From: Bacteroidota bacterium
GTDB taxonomy: Bacteria > Bacteroidota > Bacteroidia > Flavobacteriales > Flavobacteriaceae
Direction of reading: 5' to 3'
DNA length: 20,267 bases
Assembly: GCA_023427845.1 (NCBI GenBank)
Contig: JAEYZX010000188.1
Span: 1-20,267, forward strand
Shown: positions 1 to 5,574 of the stretch, piece after piece
How positions within the stretch are numbered: the first letter of the stretch is position 1
Layout of the letters: each line of letters starts with the position of its first letter
Position numbers and translations under genes: made by a program
The notes under the pieces: generated by a model
What the model saw: the letters and a program-made list of their open reading frames with translations, nothing else
Database searches by the model: none
Told to the model about the DNA's origin: nothing

Positions 1-929
1 TTTATGCACGGGCAGCTACTGATTATACGATTTACGCGACAAAGGAGCTGTATCCAATTGCCCATCAAATAAGGAACGGCAATTCAAATCAGAAGGTTCC
101 GTCCAATTATTATGACTATCGTCAAGACATCAATTTCAATAATAGCTTGCTCGCAAATTATCCGCCGTATGTGAGTTATTTGTCACATATGCTGAACAAT
201 GTCGCCAATTCCAAAGAAGACCGGACGAATCCCAAAACCGTCGATAAAACGCTTCAAACAAACATAGCAAAAATGGAGATTGCCGATACGCTGATAAAAG
301 ATTCGGGTATCAAGAATACTGTTCTGAACAACATTGCTTTCAATTATCTGCTGGAAGACCAGAACATGGGCAACAATCAGAGGTTCCTCGAAACGTTTCA
401 TAAATATTCAACCGACAAAAGCCAGAAAAACGAAATCACGCGTATTGGGAATGCGATATTGTTACTCGAGGCAGGAAAACCGCTTCCAGAAGTCATGTTT
501 ATAGACAAAAGCGGCAAGGCTGTTTCATCAAATTCCTTCAAAGGAAAGAAAACCGTTATTTTTTGTTGGTCGGATCGTTTGAATTCCCATTTCATCGCAG
601 TACATAAAAAAGTACTCGATTTATCAAAAAAATACCCCGACTATCAATTCGTCGCAGTGAACCTCGACAATGACCAGGAAAAATGGACAAAAACCCTAGC
701 ACGCTATAATTTTCCCGGTATTATACAGTACAGATGTCAGAATTTTGATAGTATAAAAGACAAATGGGCAATCACCAAGATTCACCGCACAATTGTTCTA
801 AATGCAGACGGAACGATCAAAAATGCGTTTACGAATGTTTTTGATCCGTATTTCGAACAGCAGTTGATTGGTTCAGTTAGCAGTAAGCAGTCGCAGTTGG
901 CTGTAGTAAATAGTATGCAGTCGCAGTAG
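1..929 (+). CDS. Thioredoxin-like (TlpA/redoxin-fold) protein, 5'-truncated by window edge
   Basis: The reading frame is open from base 3, so the gene begins before the window; 308 residues are visible. The TTG at 147 is an internal codon, not the start. The C-terminal part (about 450-850) reads as a thioredoxin fold: a PLPEVMFIDKSGK lead-in, a strand TVIFCW, then YQFVAVNLDND and a late cis-Pro-like stretch with IHRTIVLNADG. Family members normally carry WCxxC after that strand. Here W-S-D-R-L-N-S-H (567-590) stands in its place, so both redox cysteines are missing. The upstream half is helical and of unknown role. I infer an envelope protein with a redox-inactive thioredoxin-like domain, as is common in Bacteroidota. 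The last 16 or so codons coincide with a GCAGTNN repeat tract, so the tail is probably repeat-derived. Confidence 0.75.
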   Translation, partial: YARAATDYTIYATKELYPIAHQIRNGNSNQKVPSNYYDYRQDINFNNSLLANYPPYVSYLSHMLNNVANSKEDRTNPKTVDKTLQTNIAKMEIADTLIKDSGIKNTVLNNIAFNYLLEDQNMGNNQRFLETFHKYSTDKSQKNEITRIGNAILLLEAGKPLPEVMFIDKSGKAVSSNSFKGKKTVIFCWSDRLNSHFIAVHKKVLDLSKKYPDYQFVAVNLDNDQEKWTKTLARYNFPGIIQYRCQNFDSIKDKWAITKIHRTIVLNADGTIKNAFTNVFDPYFEQQLIGSVSSKQSQLAVVNSMQSQ

Positions 930-1000
930 TTTCCTAAGCAGTGGAAGTAGGCAGTACTAAGTATTAAGTCGCAGTATAAGCAAAAGGCAGTCGTAGTCAA
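876..1000 (+). repeat. Degenerate heptamer tract, unit GCAGTNN
   Basis: GCAGTCG, GCAGTTG, GCAGTAA and variants recur with spacing of about 7 nt, with interruptions. The tract covers the last codons of the upstream gene and continues past its stop at 929. A 14-nt piece (887-900) recurs inverted at 1086-1099. Confidence 0.7.
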
Positions 1001-1007
1001 AATATAA

Positions 1008-1051
1008 AAAGCCACAAATGCACATATTTAAATCTGTGAATCTGTGGCTTT
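1008..1051. terminator. Hairpin between convergent genes, likely bidirectional terminator
   Basis: AAAGCCACA (1008-1016) pairs perfectly with TGTGGCTTT (1043-1051), and an inner CACA/TGTG pairing is possible in the loop. On the minus strand the stem is followed by a T-rich run, which suits termination for the transaldolase gene. On the plus strand the T run is short. It lies between two convergent genes. Confidence 0.55.
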
Positions 1052-1080
1052 CATTAACTAGTTTAGTTCCTACTTTCCGA

Positions 1081-1104
1081 AACTGCCAACTGCGACTGCC
1101 AACA
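1081..1104 (-). repeat. Inverted copy of the GCAGTNN heptamer tract
   Basis: On the minus strand this reads GGCAGTCGCAGTTGGCAGTT, the same units as at 876-1000 but in opposite orientation. The arms 887-900 and 1086-1099 match over 14 bases and bracket the hairpin at 1008-1051. Confidence 0.65.
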
Positions 1105-1114
1105 TCCTGCTAAA

Positions 1115-1771
1115 TTACTTATTCCCTTTCTCAAAATCGGCAATGAACTGCGCCAATCCGATGTCGGTCAGTGGGTGTTTCAACAATCCAAGTATCGCCG
1201 AAAGCGGACCTGTCATTACATCGGCACCGATCTTTGCACAGTTTACGATATGCATCGTATGGCGTACCGAAGCAGCGAGGATCTCTGTCTCATAACCGTA
1301 ATTGTCATAGATTCCGCGTATTTCCTCGATTAGATTAAGTCCGTCGGTCGAGATATCGTCCAATCGCCCGATAAACGGTGATACATACGTTGCACCGGCT
1401 TTCGCTGCAAGCAACGCCTGTCCTGGCGAAAACACAAGAGTTACATTGGTTTTGATTTCCTTGTCCGAAAAGTATTTGCAGGCCATAACGCCCTCTTTCG
1501 TCATCGGTAATTTCACGACGATTTGCTCGTGAAGATCGGCAAGCTCCTCGCCTTCGCGGATCATTCCGTCATAATCCACCGCATTCACTTCAGCGCTCAC
1601 ATCGCCGTCAACAAGGTTACAGATGTCAACATAATGTTTCAGGATATTGTTTTTGCCGGTGATGCCTTCTTTCATCATCAGCGAAGGGTTTGTGGTCACG
1701 CCATCCAATACACCAAGCGATTGTGCAGCTTTGATTTCATTCAGGTTGGCGGTGTCGATAAAAAATTTCAT
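1115..1771 (-). CDS. tal: Transaldolase, short FSA/TalC-type subfamily
   Basis: A 218-residue TIM-barrel protein of the small transaldolase/fructose-6-phosphate aldolase family (usual length 210-220), acting in the cytosolic non-oxidative pentose phosphate pathway. The start MKFFIDTANL and the motif GVTTNPSL (24-31) are typical. Lys87 in VVKLPMTKEG is the expected Schiff-base lysine, and SPFIGRLDD (131-139) lies in the active site. Two positions that separate the activities point to transaldolase: Glu61 (SAEV), where E. coli FSA has Gln59, and Phe133 (SPF), where FSA has Tyr131. Automatic annotation may call it fructose-6-phosphate aldolase, but these residues argue against that. It is a single gene, convergent with the upstream thioredoxin-like gene. 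A structured segment and a possible promoter lie upstream. Confidence 0.93.
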   Translation of the reverse strand: MKFFIDTANLNEIKAAQSLGVLDGVTTNPSLMMKEGITGKNNILKHYVDICNLVDGDVSAEVNAVDYDGMIREGEELADLHEQIVVKLPMTKEGVMACKYFSDKEIKTNVTLVFSPGQALLAAKAGATYVSPFIGRLDDISTDGLNLIEEIRGIYDNYGYETEILAASVRHTMHIVNCAKIGADVMTGPLSAILGLLKHPLTDIGLAQFIADFEKGNK

Positions 1772-1796
1772 ATAAAAATATTAGTGTTGTTTCGTT

Positions 1797-1874
1797 TGGG
1801 CGTTTCCCTGCGGGCCGGGCTGTTTGCAGTGCATGGCACTTGCGTCCATCCCTAACGCATGGTGTCGGGATGCG
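1797..1874 (-). other. GC-rich structured segment upstream of transaldolase (possible leader or dispersed repeat)
   Basis: This stretch is richer in G+C than the surrounding intergenic DNA and has no coding support. It contains GCGTT/AACGC outer arms (1800-1804 and 1854-1858) and an AGTGC-CAT-GCACT hairpin with an extended GC pairing. Read on the minus strand it begins GCGTTAGGGATGGACGC, which loosely recalls the opening of the dispersed element at 3707 and 19154. If the -7 box at 1878-1885 is real, it would sit in the transaldolase 5' leader. Confidence 0.4.
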
Positions 1875-1877
1875 GCG

Positions 1878-1885
1878 CAAAAATA
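1878..1885 (-). promoter_or_regulatory. Possible -7 box of the transaldolase promoter
   Basis: The minus strand reads TATTTTTG, matching the Bacteroidota -7 consensus TAnnTTTG. No convincing TTG is found 19-21 nt upstream, so support is partial. It would give a leader of about 100 nt. Confidence 0.3.
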
Positions 1886-1953
1886 CGATATTCTTTCCGA
1901 TTTGGATGCGCGGTTAAGGGTGCGATAAAAATTCGATTTAGTTTTTCCTTTCA

Positions 1954-2122
1954 CAAATTCCAAATATCAAATTCCAAATTCCAAGTTCCAAATTCCAAAT
2001 TCCAAATTCCAAATACCAAATACCAAATTTCAAATCCCAAATTCCAAATTCCAAGCCCCTATTCCCTAATCCCTAATCCCTCATCCCTCATCCCTTATCC
2101 CTAATCCCTCATCCCTCCTCCC
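1954..2122. repeat. Heptamer tracts CCAAATT then CCCTAAT
   Basis: About 100 nt of CCAAATT-type units (with CCAAGTT and CCAAATA variants) pass into about 65 nt of CCCTAAT/CCCTCAT/CCCTTAT units. Both have a 7-nt period. The tract runs up to the stop codon of the SDR gene at 2123. Together with the segments at 1797-1885 this accounts for the gene-free interval 1772-2122. Confidence 0.9.
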
Positions 2123-2929
2123 TCACGTCAGCTTATAAAACTTCATCAACAGGCTTTCATATACTTTGTCCGGCAGGATCCGCTTGAGTACAATTGAAAA
2201 CTTCTGCATGAATGCGCCAACCTTATAATGTACGTTCGGATCAGGGGTGTTTATGATTTTGAATACCGCTTCAGCCATTTCATCGGGATTGCTTCCGGCA
2301 TCTACATGTTCGTTCATTTCTTTGAGCGTATTTCCGTACGAGAATTCATATGGGGAGTCCGAAACAACCGGCGCGTGGTAACGTCCCGAAGCGATATTGG
2401 TGGCAAAGTCGCCGGGCGCAACATCTGTAATCTGAATTCCAAAAGGTTTTACTTCCATCCGAAGTGCTTCGGTAATCAACGACAATGCGCCTTTGGAAGC
2501 CGAATACACACTTCTGTACGGCAATCCCATATATCCGGCAATAGACGTGATGTTGATTATGAGGCCGCTTTTTTGTTCGCGCATTTGCGGCAAAACCGCT
2601 TTCATGACCTCGATTGGACCAAAGAAATTCGTTTCAAAATTGTTTTTGATCTCTGCTGCCGGAATTTCCTCCAACGGCCCGGTTATCCCGACTCCGGCAT
2701 TGTTGATCAGCACATCGATCCGTCCCGAGATTGAAATCACTTTTGCAACTGCGATAGCTATGCTTTCGGAATCACGCACGTCAAGTGCAATTAACGGGAA
2801 CACCGAGTTTACTACTCGTTCCGGATTCCGGCTCGTACCGTAAACTGTGCAGCCATTTTGATGAAGAAATTCACCTATTGCCTTGCCTATTCCGGATGAA
2901 GCGCCTGTAATAAGGATAATTTTGTTCAT
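2123..2929 (-). CDS. Short-chain dehydrogenase/reductase (SDR), classical type
   Basis: A 268-residue Rossmann-fold NAD(P)-dependent oxidoreductase. The sequence shows the cofactor motif TGASSGIG (8-15), NNAG (76-79), catalytic Ser129 in NITSIAG and the Tyr142-x-x-x-Lys146 pair in VYSASKGA. PGDFATNI (172-179) follows at the usual distance. Arg34 after the second strand (GTSRN) suggests a preference for NADP(H), which is an inference. The C-terminal region (about 230-268) is basic and hydrophobic, as in SDRs acting on lipid-like or steroid-like substrates, but the substrate cannot be read from the sequence. The start is the ATG at 2929. It overlaps the stop of a remnant SDR frame immediately upstream, and no other gene is in a clear operon with it. 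Confidence 0.93.
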   Translation of the reverse strand: MNKIILITGASSGIGKAIGEFLHQNGCTVYGTSRNPERVVNSVFPLIALDVRDSESIAIAVAKVISISGRIDVLINNAGVGITGPLEEIPAAEIKNNFETNFFGPIEVMKAVLPQMREQKSGLIINITSIAGYMGLPYRSVYSASKGALSLITEALRMEVKPFGIQITDVAPGDFATNIASGRYHAPVVSDSPYEFSYGNTLKEMNEHVDAGSNPDEMAEAVFKIINTPDPNVHYKVGAFMQKFSIVLKRILPDKVYESLLMKFYKLT

Positions 2930-3048
2930 AAATACCTGACAGCCACTGGTTGTCCTCCTTTTAATTTCAAGTCAATTCCGGAGGATCCGCCTGTGATGAG
3001 AATTACTTTGTGTAAGTCGGTTGTTGGTTTTTTATATCGTTCATTCTG
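2926..3048 (-). pseudogene. Remnant of a second SDR gene (N-terminal Rossmann motif only)
   Basis: The minus-strand frame is open from 3048 to a TGA at 2926-2928 that overlaps the ATG of the intact SDR gene. It reads KVILITGGSSGI at 3009-2974 and then loses SDR character (DLKLKGGQPVAV). There is no in-frame ATG, and an in-frame stop lies just upstream (3049-3051). The core matches the start of the neighbouring SDR gene at 27 of 36 bases, with differences mostly at third positions. I read it as what is left of a tandem paralogue after internal deletion. Confidence 0.6.
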
Positions 3049-3106
3049 TCAGCTTCTGCTGTCTATTAAATATAAAAATGTACTACGTGAAGCTATGATT
3101 CACAAT

Positions 3107-3164
3107 CTAAAGCGAAGCGTATCTGATAGCGTAGCGGTCTAATATCTATAGCAACGCGCGTCTA
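3107..3164. repeat. Three imperfect 20-22 nt tandem units
   Basis: Units of the form TATAGCGAAGCGGTCTA occur three times in succession, each with changes: TAAAGCGAAGCG, TATAGCGTAGCG and TATAGCAACGCG. The last unit touches the stop codon of the next gene at 3162-3164. Confidence 0.55.
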
Positions 3165-3566
3165 TTTATTCGTTTTATGCTCGTAATAATAAAATTCCTG
3201 CGTGCCATCGCCGCCTTTTTTCTGTCCCCGTATCACATAAAACCTATTGCCGACCGGTTTAATTTCATATTCCCAATCGGTTGCCACGTCTGGATTTTTG
3301 CTTCGGTCGAAACGATTCAGGTCGGCACAAAGCTTACGCGGAGGCGGAATCGAAACAATTTCGTCAAAACCGCTTCCGGTGATCATGTACTTAAGCGTGT
3401 ATTGTCCGCAAGGCGCAGGTTTGATCGTACTGTTTTCGGACGAGACCAGCGGATTGTCGCGATAAGTCTCGAATTCTTTTTTAAACTCGGCGTATTGCGC
3501 TTTGGCGTCGGTTTGCGCATACGAGATTGAGGTGACGAGTAAGAAAAGGCAAAGTAGTTTTTTCAT
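3162..3566 (-). CDS. Small secreted protein of unknown function
   Basis: A 134-residue protein that I do not recognise. MKKLLCLFLLVTSISYAQ is a clear Sec signal peptide with probable cleavage after Ala17. The mature part starts with a charged helical stretch (about 20-40) and then appears to form a compact beta-rich domain with two cysteines (CGQYTLKY, and LCADLNRF) that could form a disulfide in the periplasm. It ends in a basic tail. No catalytic motif is visible. The gene is monocistronic and lies downstream of the SRP RNA on the same strand, separated from it by a strong terminator. A heptamer tract occupies its immediate 5' region and no promoter of the usual type was found there. Confidence 0.75.
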   Translation of the reverse strand: MKKLLCLFLLVTSISYAQTDAKAQYAEFKKEFETYRDNPLVSSENSTIKPAPCGQYTLKYMITGSGFDEIVSIPPPRKLCADLNRFDRSKNPDVATDWEYEIKPVGNRFYVIRGQKKGGDGTQEFYYYEHKTNK

Positions 3567-3570
3567 GAGT

Positions 3571-3628
3571 TGGGAATTTAGGAGTTAGGAATAGGGATAA
3601 GGGATTAGGGATAAGGGATTAGGGATTT
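3571..3628 (-). repeat. Heptamer tract AGGGATT/AGGGATA (CCCTAAT family, inverted)
   Basis: Units AGGGATA and AGGGATT alternate with a 7-nt period directly upstream of the start codon at 3566. On the minus strand this is the same CCCTAAT/CCCTTAT family as at 2057-2122 and 5310-5475. Confidence 0.8.
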
Positions 3629-3706
3629 GAGTTATGATAAAATGAGATTTTGCATTGTGAATTATAAATTGTAATCCTTGAGATTGTGATTGCCCTTGCC
3701 AGTGAT

Positions 3707-3790
3707 GCTGCCCTAGCCCTGATGGAAGCGGCATCCTTTTTTGCGCGTCTTCAGCGCGGAAAAGATACAGCGGACAGCAGGAATAGCTTC
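3707..3790 (+). repeat. Dispersed hairpin element, copy 1
   Basis: It begins CTGCCCTAGCCC, reaches ATCCTTTT, forms a hairpin, and ends with AAAGATACAGC and GGAATAGCTTC. The stem is CTTTTTTGCGC (3736-3746) with GCGCGGAAAAG (3754-3764): 11 pairs if transcribed from the plus strand, two of them G-U. The same layout appears at 19154-19243. Its role is unknown; a small RNA, a REP-like element or a transcription end are all possible. Confidence 0.7.
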
Positions 3791-3810
3791 AACAATTCAA
3801 AAACGTCCAA

Positions 3811-3836
3811 AAATAAAAAATCTTCCCGAAGGAAGA
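3811..3836 (-). terminator. Intrinsic terminator of the SRP RNA gene
   Basis: On the minus strand TCTTCC-TTCG-GGAAGA (3836-3821) is a six-pair stem with a stable UUCG loop followed by TTTTTT and further T-rich sequence. It lies just past the SRP RNA end, which is itself followed by a run of nine T. Confidence 0.85.
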
Positions 3837-3854
3837 CGCAAGATAAAAAAAAAT

Positions 3855-3948
3855 GGCAAGCGACCTACATCGCACCGCTACAACCGCATACCCTTGCTAT
3901 GTTCCCATCCTGGGGGATTCTGCAGGAGCTGGTCGTGTAGGACTTGCC
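3855..3948 (-). ncRNA. ffs: Signal recognition particle RNA (4.5S-like, Bacteroidota form)
   Basis: The RNA scaffold binds Ffh and targets nascent membrane and secreted proteins to FtsY. Read on the minus strand, the ends GGCAAG and CTTGCC pair, followed by TCCTACA with TGTAGG, giving a long rod. The apex shows the diagnostic SRP domain IV: CAGG-ATG-GGAA-CAT-AGCA, i.e. a GGAA tetraloop on a short stem below a CAGG/AGCA asymmetric loop, as in E. coli 4.5S RNA. The length of about 94 nt suits the small bacterial class. A consensus promoter ends about five bases upstream and a terminator follows. Reading frames that cross this locus have no coding support. Confidence 0.9.
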
Positions 3949-3949
3949 G

Positions 3950-3979
3950 TTGCAAATATACAATCTTTTTGTATTTTCG
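3950..3979 (+). promoter_or_regulatory. Promoter of the glutaminyl cyclotransferase gene
   Basis: TTG (3950-3952), 19 bases, then TATTTTCG (3972-3979), one change from TAnnTTTG. It overlaps the minus-strand SRP RNA promoter almost completely. A start near 3984 would give a leader of about 50 nt. Confidence 0.5.
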
Positions 3980-3982
3980 CAA
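3953..3982 (-). promoter_or_regulatory. Promoter of the SRP RNA gene
   Basis: On the minus strand TTG (3982-3980), exactly 19 bases, then TATATTTG (3960-3953): a perfect fit to the Bacteroidota primary-sigma consensus. The RNA 5' end predicted from the stem (3948) lies five bases after the -7 box. Confidence 0.85.
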
Positions 3983-4036
3983 GAACAAACAGTACAAAAC
4001 ATCGGCATTCTGCCATGAAAATCGCTCCAAGTCAAC

Positions 4037-5089
4037 ATGAAAAAATATAATCTGTTCGCATTCATTTTATTAAGCTTTTCAATCCTGTCCTGTGAGGACA
4101 AAAAAAATAATGAAACGTTTTTCGCCTTCGATCCGGCCAAGCTTAAAACTACATACGTCAATGCCGATGTTGTTACAATGCAGCTCACAAATGCAAAAAA
4201 TAAGACGGTCGACAGCGTCGTATATTATGTGAACGACAAAAGAATCAAATCGGGAAGCGGCCTGGCAACTGCCGAATTTCCGCTAAAGGATCAAAAACTC
4301 GGCTACCAAAATCTAAAAGCGCTGGTTTTCTTCGAAGGCGAAACTACGGGCCAGGAAGTTACGCACCGCATAGAAATCGGGTCGAGCATCGTTCCAAAAC
4401 CTGTGAAGTACACCATCGTAAATACCTATCCGCATGATGTGACCTCTTTTACGCAAGGCCTCGAATTCTATCGCGATACCTTGATTGAAAGTACGGGCCA
4501 GAATGGAAAGTCATACATCCGCAAATACGATTACAAAACAGGAAAAGTCTATCAGCAGGTCGATTTGGATCAGCTGTACTTTGGCGAAGGAATCACGGTT
4601 TTCGACAACAAAATCTATCAGCTCACATGGCAGAGCAAAATCGGATTCATCTATAATGCCGACAATCTAAAAAAGATCGGTTCATTTGATTACGACAAAC
4701 CAATCGAAGGCTGGGGAATAACCCACGATGGAAATCAGATTTATCAATCGGACGGCACCGAGAAAATCTGGACGATGGATCCAAAAAGCCATAAGCTGAC
4801 CGATTATGTGAATGTCTATTCGTCGAACCGTAAAATAAAAAGCGTCAACGAACTCGAATGGATAAACGGTAAAATCTTCGGCAACATTTGGGGCCGTGAC
4901 GCTATTGCGGTGATCGATCCGACAACGGGTTCTGTTACAGGGGTCATCGATCTTCGCGAACTACGCAAACAAATCACCCACCCAAAAGCAGAGGCTTTTA
5001 ACGGAATTGCTTACAATCCCCGCACGAAAACGATTTTCGTTACCGGAAAAAATTGGGATAAAATGTTTGAGATCAGGATTGAGGAATAA
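4037..5089 (+). CDS. Glutaminyl-peptide cyclotransferase, plant-type beta-propeller, lipoprotein
   Basis: A 350-residue lipoprotein. The signal MKKYNLFAFILLSFSILSC has lipobox LSC with Cys19. Residues about 25-115 form a short beta-rich domain before the enzyme. From YTIVNTYPHD onward the sequence matches the plant/bacterial-type glutamine cyclotransferase family: FTQGLEF, LYFGEGITVF, IYQLTWQ, PIEGWGITHDG, VNELEWINGKIFGNIW and HPKAEAFNGIAYNP are the expected propeller-blade motifs. The family converts N-terminal glutamine of peptides to pyroglutamate; here this would occur in the periplasm or at the cell surface. The start at 4037 places the signal peptide correctly. It is transcribed divergently from the SRP RNA and followed by repeat tracts rather than a gene. 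Confidence 0.92.
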   Translation: MKKYNLFAFILLSFSILSCEDKKNNETFFAFDPAKLKTTYVNADVVTMQLTNAKNKTVDSVVYYVNDKRIKSGSGLATAEFPLKDQKLGYQNLKALVFFEGETTGQEVTHRIEIGSSIVPKPVKYTIVNTYPHDVTSFTQGLEFYRDTLIESTGQNGKSYIRKYDYKTGKVYQQVDLDQLYFGEGITVFDNKIYQLTWQSKIGFIYNADNLKKIGSFDYDKPIEGWGITHDGNQIYQSDGTEKIWTMDPKSHKLTDYVNVYSSNRKIKSVNELEWINGKIFGNIWGRDAIAVIDPTTGSVTGVIDLRELRKQITHPKAEAFNGIAYNPRTKTIFVTGKNWDKMFEIRIEE

Positions 5090-5097
5090 CCCGGTTG

Positions 5098-5236
5098 GCA
5101 ACAGAGGACAGACCATTGACGACAGACAACAGAGGACAGACAACAGAAGACAGACAACAGAGGACAGATTACAGAGAACAGACAACGGAAGACAGACCAC
5201 GGAGGACAGACAACAATGGACAGACAACAAAGTTAG
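5098..5236 (+). repeat. Heptamer tract, unit ACAGANN
   Basis: About 19 consecutive 7-nt units such as ACAGACA, ACAGAGG and ACAGAAG start just after the stop of the upstream gene. The period is strict apart from a few changes near the ends. Confidence 0.92.
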
Positions 5237-5309
5237 ATAACAGAGAACAGACCGTTTTCGGTGAAAACCAGTTTCGTATTTCTACCTTTCGCCACTATCC
5301 TAATTTCTT

Positions 5310-5475
5310 CCTCTTCCCTTTTCCCTATTCCCTTATCCCTAATCTCTTATGCCTTATGCCTTATCCCTTATCCCTATTTCAAATCCCAAATCCCAAATCC
5401 CAAATTCCAAAAACTTAAATCCTATTCCCTTATCCCTTATCCCTTATCCCTTATCCCTCATCCCTTATCCCCAAT
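5310..5475 (+). repeat. Heptamer tracts CCCTTAT/CCCTAAT and CCAAATC
   Basis: CCCTTAT-type units flank a short CCCAAAT block (about 5379-5410), then CCCTTAT units resume to about 5470. The two unit types are the same as at 1954-2122. With the ACAGANN tract this fills most of the gene-free interval 5090-5574. A weak TATCTTTC (5506-5513) could be the -7 box of the next gene, but no TTG is correctly placed. Confidence 0.9.
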
Positions 5476-5574
5476 TCTTAAACCCACGTTAACTCGCTCC
5501 TTTTCTATCTTTCAAAGCCGTAACTTATACTAAGATTCCACAATCACTGTTTTAAAGTGATAAGAAGATTAGCT

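Noticed and set aside
1859..2104. Plus-strand reading frame with a KFQIPNS-like repeated peptide
   Set aside because: It is a translation of the CCAAATT/CCCTAAT tract. A 7-nt repeat without stops is open in every frame, and there is no homology or start signal.
3686..4050. Several plus- and minus-strand reading frames in the SRP RNA interval
   Set aside because: They cross the hairpin element, terminator, SRP RNA and promoters, and show no protein family features.
5098..5236. CRISPR-like array
   Set aside because: Units are only 7 nt with no spacers, and no cas genes are near.
4961..5533. Reading frames rich in Cys/Leu/Ser (minus) or Arg/Gln/Thr (plus) after the cyclotransferase gene
   Set aside because: They are translations of the ACAGANN and CCCTTAT tracts in different frames.
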